A model generated the notes under the pieces. The model made no database searches. It had not been told where the DNA came from and worked only from the letters and a program-made list of their open reading frames with translations. A DNA stretch of 64,000 nt from Zunongwangia pacifica (GTDB taxonomy: Bacteria > Bacteroidota > Bacteroidia > Flavobacteriales > Flavobacteriaceae), in contig NZ_JAKHSK010000001.1 of assembly GCF_023499215.1 (NCBI RefSeq), positions 248,001 to 312,000 on the forward strand. Direction: 5' to 3'. Shown here piece after piece: positions 19,418 to 27,871 of this stretch. The position numbers were made by a program, and so were the translations under genes. Every line of letters starts with the position of its first letter. Position 1 is the stretch's first letter.

Positions 19418-19675
19418 ATTTCTGCGCATAAGGGACTTTTACCCTCTTGAATAATTCGGTATCTTCGATACCAGATGCCCATGCTGGGCACACACAATGT
19501 GTGTAAGCAATAGCGGGGAAAGTGTCAAACCCAAAATTATCTCTTTTAACTATCTTTGTGCTAAACTGAATAGTAAATACATAAAAACCGCTACTGCTCA
19601 TGAGGACGTTAGGCACAATCCCCCATGTAACCAGCCACTGATTACCTCGGCTAACATAAAAAAGGGGTCTAATAT

Positions 19676-19849
19676 ATGGGCGAAATGACAGGGAAATATA
19701 CTTTTATAAAAGATTGTAAATCAATACCTAATATTTACGTTGTTCAGAAGATAAAACCAAGCCCACCCACCACCCAAAAAGATGAACAGGTAGGAAGACC
19801 TTTCATTCTGACTACAACATCAGCCGATTTGACTACATACATTGATTAA
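19676..19849 (+). CDS. Possible 57-residue ORF
   Basis: Frame from ATG 19676 (MGEMTGKYTFIKDCKSIPN...) to TAA 19849. It has balanced composition (IYVVQKIKPSPPTTQKDEQ) and could be a small protein or the end of a decayed gene. No family is recognised. Confidence 0.3.
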   Translation: MGEMTGKYTFIKDCKSIPNIYVVQKIKPSPPTTQKDEQVGRPFILTTTSADLTTYID

Positions 19850-19888
19850 CATCTCTGCAATTTTGTAACATCAAAAAAGTAGAAAAAA

Positions 19889-20797
19889 ATGAATATAGTA
19901 TTGACAGGCTCATTGGGTTATATCGGCAGGCCTTTAACCCAAAAATTAGTGAAAAAAGGCCACTCTGTAACGGTAATCAGCAGTAACCCCGAACGAGAAA
20001 AAGAAATTGAATCTTTAGGTGCAAAACCGGCAATCGGTAATATGGATGATGTAGATTTTTTAACAACATCATTTTCAGGTTCAGATGCCGTTTATTGTAT
20101 GATAGCTTTAGAAATCAATTTTACCGACCCTGAAAATAACGCGAGTAAACTAACAGAAAAAGCTAAAATATTTGCCAATAATTATCTTGAAGCCATTATT
20201 AAGTCAGGTGTTAAAAGGGTGGTTTATTTAAGCAGTATTGGTGCAGATATGAAACAAGGCAACGGACTCATTGCCATTCATCACAATGCGGAAAATATTT
20301 TGAAAAAATTGCCATCGGATATCGGCATATCATTTATCCGCCCTGCGGGATTTTACAAAGGATTGTTTAATTATATACCGGGCATAAAGCACTACGGCAC
20401 AATTTCTGCCAATTACGGTGGCGACGATATCGTATTATGGGTTTCCAATCTTGATATTGCTGATACGATAGTTGAGGAATTGGAATCTGACACCACGGAC
20501 AGAAAAGTACTCTATGTGGCTAGCGAAGAAATAAAATGCAATGAATTGGCAGGCATTTTAGGAACGGCTATTGGAAAACCTGATTTGAAATGGGAATTAA
20601 TCAGTGACGAGCAACAGTTAAATGCTTTAATATCATTTGGAATGCAGAAAAGTTTTGCTCAAAACTTCACGGAGATGAATGCCAGCATTCACAGCGGAAA
20701 ATTCTATGAGAATTATTATCAAAACAAACCGACTTTAGGACAAGCGAAAATGAAAGAATTTGCGGTAGAATTTGCCGAAGCATATAATAAACAATAG
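19889..20797 (+). CDS. NmrA-like NAD(P)-binding protein
   Basis: Atypical short-chain dehydrogenase of 302 residues. The N-terminal Rossmann loop is TGSLGYIGRP (residues 6-15), and VVYLSSIGAD (about 112) precedes the usual substrate region. The family includes NmrA redox sensors and quinone/flavin reductases. The adjacent AraC regulator 15 bp downstream suggests a stress-induced pair carried as ICE cargo. The substrate is unknown. Confidence 0.8.
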   Translation: MNIVLTGSLGYIGRPLTQKLVKKGHSVTVISSNPEREKEIESLGAKPAIGNMDDVDFLTTSFSGSDAVYCMIALEINFTDPENNASKLTEKAKIFANNYLEAIIKSGVKRVVYLSSIGADMKQGNGLIAIHHNAENILKKLPSDIGISFIRPAGFYKGLFNYIPGIKHYGTISANYGGDDIVLWVSNLDIADTIVEELESDTTDRKVLYVASEEIKCNELAGILGTAIGKPDLKWELISDEQQLNALISFGMQKSFAQNFTEMNASIHSGKFYENYYQNKPTLGQAKMKEFAVEFAEAYNKQ

Positions 20798-20811
20798 TTA
20801 TCTTTAAAAAT

Positions 20812-21717
20812 GTGACAAACGGAAAACCATATCGAATTAAATCAATTAGTGCATACCACGAATTACGTGGCTTGCCCCAACCGGAGCATCCACTGATAAG
20901 TGTTGTTAGCGTTGGAAATGCAAAGCATTCTGAAGACTCAAGTTTGGTATTAGATTGCTATTCCATTTCAATTAAACGAGGGTTAAAAGGCAAGCTCAAA
21001 TACGGACAACAGGAATATGATTTTGGTTCAGGTGTAATGTTTTTCATTTCTCCAAATCAAGTATTCAACGTTGAAGCCAATGATTATTCAAATCAGTCAG
21101 GATGGGTTTTACTTATCCATCCTGATTTTTTGTGGAATACAACACTCGCAAAAACCATTAAGCAGTTTGAATTTTTTAAGTATTCAGTAAATGAAGCCCT
21201 GTTCCTTTCAGAAAAAGAAGAAAATACAATGAACGGAATAATAGAGAATATTCAAAAAGAGTATCATTCCAATATTGACAAATTCAGCAAGCAAATCATC
21301 ATCTCCCAAATCGAAACATTACTTAGTTATTCAGAAAGGTTCTATAATCGGCAATTCATCACAAGAGAAAAAGCCAATCATCAAATTTTGGAACGTTTGG
21401 AAAAATTATTGACAGATTATTTCAATAACGATGATTTAATTTCAAAAGGTTTGCCGACAGTTCAGTTCATTGCTAAACAACTAAACGTTTCACCAAGTTA
21501 TTTAGGAAGTTTATTGAGAGTTCTAACAGGACAAAGCACACAGCAACACATCCACCATAAATTGATAGAAAAAGCGAAAGAAAGACTATCTACATCTGAT
21601 CTTTCAATTAGCGAAATCGCCTATGAATTAGGTTTTGAACATTCACAATCATTCAGCAAACTATTTAAGGCTAAAACAAATCTATCGCCATCGGCATATC
21701 GAGAGAGTTTCAATTAG
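20812..21717 (+). CDS. AraC-family transcriptional regulator
   Basis: Has 301 residues with an N-terminal cupin-like sensing domain (about 20-150) and a C-terminal double helix-turn-helix (VQFIAKQLNVSPSYLGSLL, then ISEIAYELGFEHSQSFSKLF). The GTG start at 20812 gives MTNGKPYRIKSI, a common start in this group. It probably controls the preceding NmrA-like gene. The 235 bp after it hold no gene. Confidence 0.85.
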   Translation: MTNGKPYRIKSISAYHELRGLPQPEHPLISVVSVGNAKHSEDSSLVLDCYSISIKRGLKGKLKYGQQEYDFGSGVMFFISPNQVFNVEANDYSNQSGWVLLIHPDFLWNTTLAKTIKQFEFFKYSVNEALFLSEKEENTMNGIIENIQKEYHSNIDKFSKQIIISQIETLLSYSERFYNRQFITREKANHQILERLEKLLTDYFNNDDLISKGLPTVQFIAKQLNVSPSYLGSLLRVLTGQSTQQHIHHKLIEKAKERLSTSDLSISEIAYELGFEHSQSFSKLFKAKTNLSPSAYRESFN

Positions 21718-21952
21718 AAATCAAACAGATTAACAAAATGACGGAATGAAAAAATCCTGACCTAACAAAGACATTTACCACGAATACGAACTAAAAAATC
21801 ATACTTTTTGGTAGTTCTTATTCAGCTTCGTTAGCATTTAGTTTCAACGCAGACAGACAAAATAAAAGCGACTATTGCATACAATCCGGACGAATACTAA
21901 AAAGGGGGAAACCTTGCCAACGAAATTAAAATCATTGACAAACCAACTTACG

Positions 21953-22381
21953 TTACTTCGCCAAAAGCAGCCCCATACTAAAGTATTTTTTGCCGTTGCA
22001 AGCTCCCTCAATAGCTTTTCTGAAATCGTCCGCATCGCTGCCGACAAGGAGATAACCGTCAAAACCCATTTTTAAAAGAGATTTTGCAGTTTTTTCCGAA
22101 TTATTATCGCTATGGGCAATAAGGTGGATGCTTGAATATTTTGCCTTCAATTCTTGAAGCTGATGCAACACGTCGATGTCATCAAAATCAAGGTCAACAA
22201 CACAAACTTGGGGAAGTTCCGTTAATGCCGACAATCGGGATAGTCCGTCCTCTATATTCCCTGAGCGGAACAGAACATCAATTCCTGAAGCGAGGAGGGC
22301 GTTGCAGGTCAGATCCAAAAGCGGACTTTCGTCATTGATAAATGCGATGTCGATTTGTGTAGGGCCGATTACCGTTTCCAT
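21953..22381 (-). CDS. Single-domain response-regulator-like protein
   Basis: CheY-like receiver of 142 residues: acidic pair near the N-terminus (INDE), phospho-acceptor Asp in CVVDLDF (about 64), the Thr/Ser switch (LIAHSD) and a late Lys-like position. There is no output domain. Such proteins sit beside the excisionase-like genes in CTnDOT-type elements. It is preceded by a 220-nt structured leader. Confidence 0.7.
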   Translation of the reverse strand: METVIGPTQIDIAFINDESPLLDLTCNALLASGIDVLFRSGNIEDGLSRLSALTELPQVCVVDLDFDDIDVLHQLQELKAKYSSIHLIAHSDNNSEKTAKSLLKMGFDGYLLVGSDADDFRKAIEGACNGKKYFSMGLLLAK

Positions 22382-22404
22382 AGTACCTCATTTTATTGTT
22401 AGTG

Positions 22405-22601
22405 GTGGAACCCTGCACAAAAAAAGAGCGCAGGCAACCACACTTACCGATACTAAGGCACTGGTATGCCCGACAACGAATAAGCGAGCGCCCACGCCTA
22501 TGGCATGAGCGTTCTTACCTATCTGTCTCGTTGTCTTAAAAATTACCAGTTTTTAGTATCGAGACTTAAAGCAAAAACACTTTAAGTTTTTCTAATATTT
22601 T
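22405..22601 (-). ncRNA. Structured leader (or small RNA) upstream of the receiver gene
   Basis: On the minus strand a transcript starting near 22601 would first form a perfect 8-bp hairpin (22564-22587, ACTTAAAG/CTTTAAGT). Next comes a long nested hairpin (22448-22561) whose outer arms pair as CGATACTAA...CTGGTA, with an inner GACAACGA/TCGTTGTC stem and a GC-rich core. Last is a hairpin at 22405-22441 (CCTGC/GCAGG, GTGG/CCAC). The pairing is read directly. That it acts as a regulatory RNA is inference. Confidence 0.5.
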
Positions 22602-22607
22602 CAGGTA

Positions 22608-22638
22608 CAAAGATAGCGATGTTAATCATCTTACACAA
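22608..22638 (-). promoter_or_regulatory. Bacteroidota-type promoter for the structured leader
   Basis: Minus-strand TATCTTTG (22615-22608) fits the TAnnTTTG -7 element exactly. A TTG lies 20 nt upstream (22638-22636), overlapping the end of the HTH gene. Confidence 0.6.
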
Positions 22639-22953
22639 TCACTCATTTGTCCTTTGTTCTTGTGACCTGGCTACATAATTATCTTCCAATACATGCAGTA
22701 TGTCCGATTGCCGGAAGATGATTTTGCCACCAATCTGCACATAGGGCAGGATGTTATCGTCCCGATATTGTTGCAGGGTGCGTTTGGAGATATGTAACAG
22801 CCTGCACACTTCTTCTCCTGATAGGTAAATCTCACCGTTCATTACGGGACGGAAATGCTCCAGTATCAATTCTATCCAGGTACGGAGTTCATCGAGCTTC
22901 TTTTTGTAGTAAGCTATTTCTTCGGCATCGTTATCAAAAAATTCCATACTCAT
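22639..22953 (-). CDS. Excisionase/MerR-type helix-turn-helix protein
   Basis: Has 104 residues. The C-terminal half is the DNA-binding domain found in Bacteroidales excisionase-like proteins (LSGEEVCRLLHISKRTLQQYRDD, then LPYVQIGGKIIFRQSDI). The N-terminal half is a helical arm. It overlaps its upstream neighbour by four bases, and both are relatives, suggesting a pair like Xis2c/Xis2d of CTnDOT acting in excision and tra gene control. Confidence 0.8.
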   Translation of the reverse strand: MSMEFFDNDAEEIAYYKKKLDELRTWIELILEHFRPVMNGEIYLSGEEVCRLLHISKRTLQQYRDDNILPYVQIGGKIIFRQSDILHVLEDNYVARSQEQRTNE

Positions 22954-23240
22954 TTGTTTTGGGGATGGGTATCCGAAGCAAGTAAATGCTGCACATCCGA
23001 AAATTTGTAATAGTTTTTTCGGTTTAGTTTGGAATAAGGCAAAAGTCCTTTGTTTTTATAAGACTGCAATGTGCGTTTGCTGATACCGAGCATCAGGCAC
23101 ACTTCTTGATTGTCGAGCCATCTTTCTTCGTTGAAGATGGATGTATAGGTTTCGCTTGCATCGGTGGTAAGCCTTAAGAGTTCGTCCAGTTCTGTGTTCA
23201 GTTCTTTGAGAACCGACTTGGGTATTGCTATTACTTCCAT
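22950..23240 (-). CDS. Excisionase/MerR-type helix-turn-helix protein
   Basis: Has 96 residues, same fold as the next gene (LDNQEVCLMLGISKRTLQSYKN, then LPYSKLNRKNYYKFSDV). First of a two-gene operon. Probably a DNA-binding excision or regulatory factor of the ICE. Confidence 0.8.
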   Translation of the reverse strand: MEVIAIPKSVLKELNTELDELLRLTTDASETYTSIFNEERWLDNQEVCLMLGISKRTLQSYKNKGLLPYSKLNRKNYYKFSDVQHLLASDTHPQNK

Positions 23241-23403
23241 AATCCTTTCCTCTTTTTTCGTGTCAGGAACGAAAATTAGGAAAGGGTTTGGAGTGTTTTG
23301 CTATTAGGGGAGTGTTTGGCTTTGAAAGGCAAGGTTTGGTATAAAAGCCACTAATGTTACTCACTTTACCCGTTATTATCAATACTATTTAACTGGCTGC
23401 TTT

Positions 23404-24378
23404 TTATATTGTTACAACAATCCTTTTTCCGTCCGATACTTTTAAGTCCCAAAGCTTTTCAATGTCTTTCAGTTGTATTGTTTCAGTTTCTGCTTTTAGT
23501 TTGTTGTCGGCAGCAAGTTGAAACATTTCGGGAATAATTTCCTTGAATAGCTTTTGCATTTCTTCTTTGGTCCAACTGCCCAAACCTGAACCAGACAACT
23601 GTAAATCAACACTTCTTAAAATTTCAGATGAAAGTTGAATTGTGTCGCCCGTTACAGAGCCAATAGAAACAAAGCGTGTCTTGTGTGTAAATGCACCATT
23701 GCCTTTTAATGCCTCCAAAATAAGTTCTGCGGTATGGCCCCACAAGTAATCGATAATAATGTCAATGGGTTTGTTGTTGTGTAGATGTTGTATTTGTGAA
23801 AGGAAACTTTCATCATCCTGTTTTATGGGAATAATTTCGTCAGCACCCAATGCCAGCAATGATTGCAACCTTTGTTCATTTCTGCCTGTAACGATAATTT
23901 TTCCTGCTCCATAATGTTTGGCAATTTGAACGGCTACACTTCCTGTAAATCCTGTTGCCCCGTTTATCAATACGGTTTCACCTGCTTTCATGGCAGCCCT
24001 GAAACGGAGTGCCATTGCCGAACCTGCTACCGCATTTGGTAATGCGGCTGCGGCTGCGTCATCTATGCCTTCAGGTAGTTTTATCATTTTCCCTATTTCA
24101 ATAATTGCTTTTTCTGCAATCATTCCACTTACACCTAATGCAAATACCTTTGTTCCGTCTGCTAAGAATCCTACACCGTCACCGCCAATTGCTTTTGCCT
24201 GATGTATGTCCCCTTTTGTGGAATAATGTTTACCGCTTGCCCTTGATCTGTCCAAATGCTTAATGGCTGCGGCTTTTACTGAAATTAAAATTTCATCTTC
24301 CCTATTAACGATGGGTTCGGGGAAATCTTCTGTGTATCGGGGCATTTCGCCCCTTTGGAACATTACTGCTGCTTTCAT
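23404..24378 (-). CDS. Quinone oxidoreductase-like zinc-independent alcohol dehydrogenase
   Basis: MDR-superfamily reductase of 324 residues. The N-terminal catalytic fold (MKAAVMFQRGEMPRY) is followed by a Rossmann nucleotide site (NGATGFTGSVAVQIAKHYGA, about 138-157). No zinc-ligand cysteines are seen, as in quinone oxidoreductases. It overlaps the DoxX gene by four bases, so the two are co-translated. It probably reduces a reactive quinone or enone with NADPH. Confidence 0.8.
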   Translation of the reverse strand: MKAAVMFQRGEMPRYTEDFPEPIVNREDEILISVKAAAIKHLDRSRASGKHYSTKGDIHQAKAIGGDGVGFLADGTKVFALGVSGMIAEKAIIEIGKMIKLPEGIDDAAAAALPNAVAGSAMALRFRAAMKAGETVLINGATGFTGSVAVQIAKHYGAGKIIVTGRNEQRLQSLLALGADEIIPIKQDDESFLSQIQHLHNNKPIDIIIDYLWGHTAELILEALKGNGAFTHKTRFVSIGSVTGDTIQLSSEILRSVDLQLSGSGLGSWTKEEMQKLFKEIIPEMFQLAADNKLKAETETIQLKDIEKLWDLKVSDGKRIVVTI

Positions 24379-24746
24379 TTTGGTATGTTTTTTAAATTGT
24401 GATAACTGAAATAAGAAGTCAATAAGATGGCCAATGCTACCAAAGCCGATGCTGATGACCGAAAACTATCGCCAGAGCAAACGTGGGCAATAAACCCTGA
24501 AATCACAGTGATTGTAAATCCTGAATATGCCCATTCTTTTATTCTTCCTCTTATGAAGGGAAGCAATAAAACGATTACGCCGATAATTTTGGTAAAAGCC
24601 AGCTCCACTCTGAAATAACCGGGAAAACCAAAGTGGGCACAAAGCCGTTTTGCTTCTTCGGAAGTTAAATACGCATAAGCGTTTGTCAACATCCAAATAG
24701 AGAATAAACCTGTTGCAATCCAATAAACTGTCTTTTGAATTTTCAT
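24375..24746 (-). CDS. DoxX-like membrane protein
   Basis: Has 123 residues with four predicted membrane helices (VYWIATGLFSIWMLTNAY, IIGVIVLLLPF, and two more). The arrangement (Tyr/Ala-rich first helix, FGFPGYFRVELAFTKIIG loop) fits DoxX-like proteins, often found with oxidoreductases in redox stress operons. It is first gene of the DoxX-reductase pair. Confidence 0.75.
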   Translation of the reverse strand: MKIQKTVYWIATGLFSIWMLTNAYAYLTSEEAKRLCAHFGFPGYFRVELAFTKIIGVIVLLLPFIRGRIKEWAYSGFTITVISGFIAHVCSGDSFRSSASALVALAILLTSYFSYHNLKNIPK

Positions 24747-24825
24747 TTTGCCTTTTCTTTAACTAACAAGGCAAAATTATGGGGCGGTTATCTGCAAGAC
24801 GATAACATTTGTTATCGAATGAGGG

Positions 24826-25404
24826 CTACTTTTTTTCTCTTGCCAATTTACTTTTTATTCGGCTCAAATGAACCGTAGTGATGCCCAAATAAGAAGCAAT
24901 GTAATGTTGGGGAATGCGTTGAACGATCTGTGGCTTTTCTTGAATCAAATTAAGATAACGTTGTTGTGGCGTATCTTTTATGAATGAAAGACAATGTTTC
25001 ATATAATGAATGTTGCGGTCAAATAAACTATCGATCAATTTTTCTCTGACTTCGGGAATTTCAAAGGCTTCACTCACCATCTTGTCCATATCCTTTTTGC
25101 CAATCACCCATAAGGTGCAGGGTTCTATGGTTTCTATCGTAACAATACTTGGAATATTTTTTTTAAAACTTTCTGTGGAAGACACTCGGTCGCCTTCCAA
25201 AAAGAATTGAAAGGTCACATCATTTCCGTTATTGTTAAACCATACACGGATACAACCTTTTTCAATGAAAAATACTTTTTTTGAAATTTTTCCTTCTTGT
25301 AAGAGCGTGGTTTTGGAAGGAACCTGAATTCGTTTGAAATAACCCACATAGTCATTCCAATGTTTTTCGTCAAATGGAAGTTTATTTTTAAACTGGTCAA
25401 ACAT
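24826..25404 (-). CDS. Crp/Fnr-family regulator
   Basis: Has 192 residues. The N-terminal cyclic-nucleotide-binding fold (about 20-120, EGKISKKVFFIEKGCIRVWF) is followed by a C-terminal helix-turn-helix (YIASYLGITTVHLSRIKSKL). This Bacteroidota subgroup rarely keeps cAMP-contact residues, so the ligand is unknown. It lies 80 bp upstream of, and in the same direction as, the DoxX-reductase pair and probably controls it. Confidence 0.8.
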   Translation of the reverse strand: MFDQFKNKLPFDEKHWNDYVGYFKRIQVPSKTTLLQEGKISKKVFFIEKGCIRVWFNNNGNDVTFQFFLEGDRVSSTESFKKNIPSIVTIETIEPCTLWVIGKKDMDKMVSEAFEIPEVREKLIDSLFDRNIHYMKHCLSFIKDTPQQRYLNLIQEKPQIVQRIPQHYIASYLGITTVHLSRIKSKLAREKK

Positions 25405-25526
25405 AGATTATTTTCATTGCGAATGTTGGTCTTTAAAATCCTGCATACTTTACATTTTGTATTGGTTATTGTCTTCGCTATTTCTTTTCCTACAATTGAT
25501 ATGGAATAAATATATATTAGATTTCT

Positions 25527-25799
25527 CTATCTTGGATTTTGCACCTCCGTATTTTGGGATGCCACTTCCTTTTTCTCCCTGGAATATACCCACAACGACA
25601 ATAGCCCGAAAATAATCAGGGCGTAGGCTACCCATTTGCCGATCCGTTCCAAAAACCTGGTGGCAACCGATTTTTCATAGCTTGAAAAGCCCTCGGCACC
25701 GGTGGAGCTCCTCCTGTAAAACTTCCGGCGGTTAATCCAATAACGCAGGCCCAAGCCCAAAACCAAAAATATGACACCTATGACCAACGATGACATCAT
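25527..25799 (-). CDS. Small two-helix membrane protein
   Basis: Ninety residues with two hydrophobic helices (SLVIGVIFLVLGLGLRYWI and WVAYALIIFGLLSLWVY) joined by a basic loop. Proteins of this type lie next to traQ in flavobacterial ICEs. Function unknown. It is the last gene in the tra direction. Confidence 0.55.
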   Translation of the reverse strand: MMSSLVIGVIFLVLGLGLRYWINRRKFYRRSSTGAEGFSSYEKSVATRFLERIGKWVAYALIIFGLLSLWVYSREKKEVASQNTEVQNPR

Positions 25800-25919
25800 G
25801 ACGATAGCGTGCTACATTTCAAAGCTTTAAATTTACGAAATGTATTTTTTTGTTCTACAATGAAATACAACATTGGCTGAATTAAAAAATCCTGCCCCAC
25901 AGGACAGGATTTTTAACCA

Positions 25920-26354
25920 TCAATCCGCACTGTTAAACTGAAAACTCACTTGCCGTTCATTTCCGAAGTTATCCGAAACCCATACGTCAAACGACTGCGT
26001 TACGGTGGCCTGTGAAGTATAATACATCCTGAACTGTGTAGCCGGTAACTGATAAAGGTCATTGGGCAGGTATGGTGGTTCACTGAAATACTGTAATGTA
26101 CCTTGACCGTCAAACTGGAAATAACGGATATAGTATTCCGTATCGTTGAAATTCCCGTTCCGCTCTATCGTAATCCTTATTTCAACGGTCTGACCACTGG
26201 CTACCTCTCCGGGAACGGGCATCACCCTGACCTCAAACGGGTAGTTCTGTTGTATTTCCAGTTCTTCCTTATCACAAGAGGATAATACCACCGCACTTGT
26301 AAAAGCCAGGATAACCAACCATATCAGTCTGCTTCTATTTAATAATCGTTTCAT
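25920..26354 (-). CDS. traQ: Conjugative transposon protein TraQ (DUF3872)
   Basis: Lipoprotein of 144 residues with lipobox VLSSC (Cys27). The mature beta-rich domain (NYPFEVRVMPVPGEVASGQTVEI) matches DUF3872/TraQ. It is part of the mating apparatus in the envelope. It lies directly after traO; a traP primase gene found in CTnDOT between O and Q is absent here. Confidence 0.8.
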   Translation of the reverse strand: MKRLLNRSRLIWLVILAFTSAVVLSSCDKEELEIQQNYPFEVRVMPVPGEVASGQTVEIRITIERNGNFNDTEYYIRYFQFDGQGTLQYFSEPPYLPNDLYQLPATQFRMYYTSQATVTQSFDVWVSDNFGNERQVSFQFNSAD

Positions 26355-26365
26355 TGTTGTTCTTT

Positions 26366-26923
26366 TTAAAAATTAAATCTTAATCCGATCCCTGCCGATG
26401 GACGGAACTGTTTTAAATCCGTACCCCAAAACACTTTGGTACGTCCTTTCAAAAGCAGCACAACCCGGTCGGACAGGTAGGTTTCCAATGAAAGCTGACC
26501 ACCTATGCCGTAAATGAAATTATCTTCGTTCAGGATGGTTGCTCCATCATACAAGATGGCCTCACTACGGTTAATGGTTTCGTAACCGGCAAGGGCGGTA
26601 ACCCCTGCATTTAAAGTAGTGGTCTTTCGCGCATCGCCCAACAACTGAAGACTGTACCCCACTTCACCCGTATAAGCTTCCAATGGTATTTCCAACTCCC
26701 TGTAATCGGTAAATTGATGGGTATATTCCGCTGCCCATATCCAGTAATTACCGTTCTTCCCATTTACGGTAAGGGTCAGGTTCAGGTAATAATTGTCGCT
26801 GACTTCTCTGGACAACATACCTGCATTTATTTCCAGCCCTTTTTGTCCCGGAAGCATACGTTGCGCCTGTAGTGCCGTCATACTTAACATGGCAAGTATT
26901 ACGGCAAAAATGTATTTTATCAT
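26366..26923 (-). CDS. traO: Conjugative transposon protein TraO
   Basis: Has 185 residues with a signal peptide (ends about residue 20, LQAQRMLPGQKG). The rest looks like an outer-membrane beta barrel with alternating hydrophobic strands and a C-terminal Phe (IGLRFNF). It fits TraO and lies 11 bp after traQ's position and 17 bp after traN in the operon. Confidence 0.8.
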   Translation of the reverse strand: MIKYIFAVILAMLSMTALQAQRMLPGQKGLEINAGMLSREVSDNYYLNLTLTVNGKNGNYWIWAAEYTHQFTDYRELEIPLEAYTGEVGYSLQLLGDARKTTTLNAGVTALAGYETINRSEAILYDGATILNEDNFIYGIGGQLSLETYLSDRVVLLLKGRTKVFWGTDLKQFRPSAGIGLRFNF

Positions 26924-26940
26924 TGTCGTTTCCTTTTAGG

Positions 26941-27843
26941 TTAATTAATCTTTAGGTGCATCTCCGTTATTGGTCTGGCATGAACCAGGTCCGAGTTTTC
27001 CACCTGCAATATTTGCTGTCTGCCACCATTTTTCTCAAAGATTTCGATAACGAGCATCTTGTCATCAGTCATGGTAAACTGATCGAGCAGGAACACGTTC
27101 TGGTCGGTGGTATTCCCCTCAATTCCGGTGAGCGGTTTGTACATGCGCAACAGGGTCATTGGTTTTTCCTGCACCACGGTACGTTTGGCCACTTTTTTGT
27201 CCACGACCTTGAAATTCACAAAGTCGATTTGGAAAGGGACATTTCCCTTATTCCTTACTTCGGTATGGAAATAGAATTTGCCATTGTGGACATAGATACC
27301 TTTGAGCAGGAATTGGATCCCGTAGCTTTTTGCCCCGATATGTTTGATATACCTTTTATTCCTTTTGTAGATGGTTTCCATAAGCAATCCTGCCAATGAC
27401 GGTGAACTGCTCCCCAGTTCCTCAAATAACACATCGTTACCGTTTTCCCTGTCCAACGCCTTTTGCATATTGAGCAGGTCATAGTTCATCGAATTGGGAT
27501 GGGCACTGTAATACACATTGAAGTTGTAAAACCTGCCGTCATCGGTAATCACCGAAAAATTGGTTTCTCCCTCAAAGTCCTTCACGGTAGCTTTGATGCG
27601 CAGTACATTTTCTGCGTCTTCTGCCTTACCCGCAATCAGGTACTCACTGCCCAGATCCACGTAGCGGATGGCGGACGGAAATATCAGGTGCGAGGTTTTG
27701 TTATACGTTACCTGCATTTCATAAGGCACTATTTTGCCCATATTCAGTTTGGTAGTATGGGACGCAAGCTGTTGCGCATAGGTGTTGGCGTGGAGGGCCA
27801 TTAAACCAACCATTGCCAATAGGATTTTAAATATTGTTTTCAT
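26941..27843 (-). CDS. traN: Conjugative transposon protein TraN
   Basis: VirB9-like periplasmic component of the secretion channel. I start at ATG 27843 (MKTIFKILLAMVGLMALHA, a clean signal peptide), because an upstream start adds 15 residues before the signal and overlaps traM. The mature part is beta-rich (TTKLNMGKIVPYEMQVTYNK), as expected of a protein that lines the outer-membrane core. Confidence 0.82.
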   Translation of the reverse strand: MKTIFKILLAMVGLMALHANTYAQQLASHTTKLNMGKIVPYEMQVTYNKTSHLIFPSAIRYVDLGSEYLIAGKAEDAENVLRIKATVKDFEGETNFSVITDDGRFYNFNVYYSAHPNSMNYDLLNMQKALDRENGNDVLFEELGSSSPSLAGLLMETIYKRNKRYIKHIGAKSYGIQFLLKGIYVHNGKFYFHTEVRNKGNVPFQIDFVNFKVVDKKVAKRTVVQEKPMTLLRMYKPLTGIEGNTTDQNVFLLDQFTMTDDKMLVIEIFEKNGGRQQILQVENSDLVHARPITEMHLKIN

Positions 27844-27871
27844 TTTTGATTCTTTTTTCAGTATTGAACAA

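Larger units (their letters stand above)
18973..19888. other. Cargo junction, mostly non-coding
   Basis: About 900 bp between PRTRC and the first cargo genes. It contains the transposase remnant at 19235-19417 and a possible 57-residue ORF at 19676-19849. The rest shows no coding signal. Confidence 0.5.

Noticed and set aside
19605-19612. GTTAGGC like an integron attC core
   Set aside because: No matching RYYYAAC partner and no integron integrase. One 7-base match is expected by chance.
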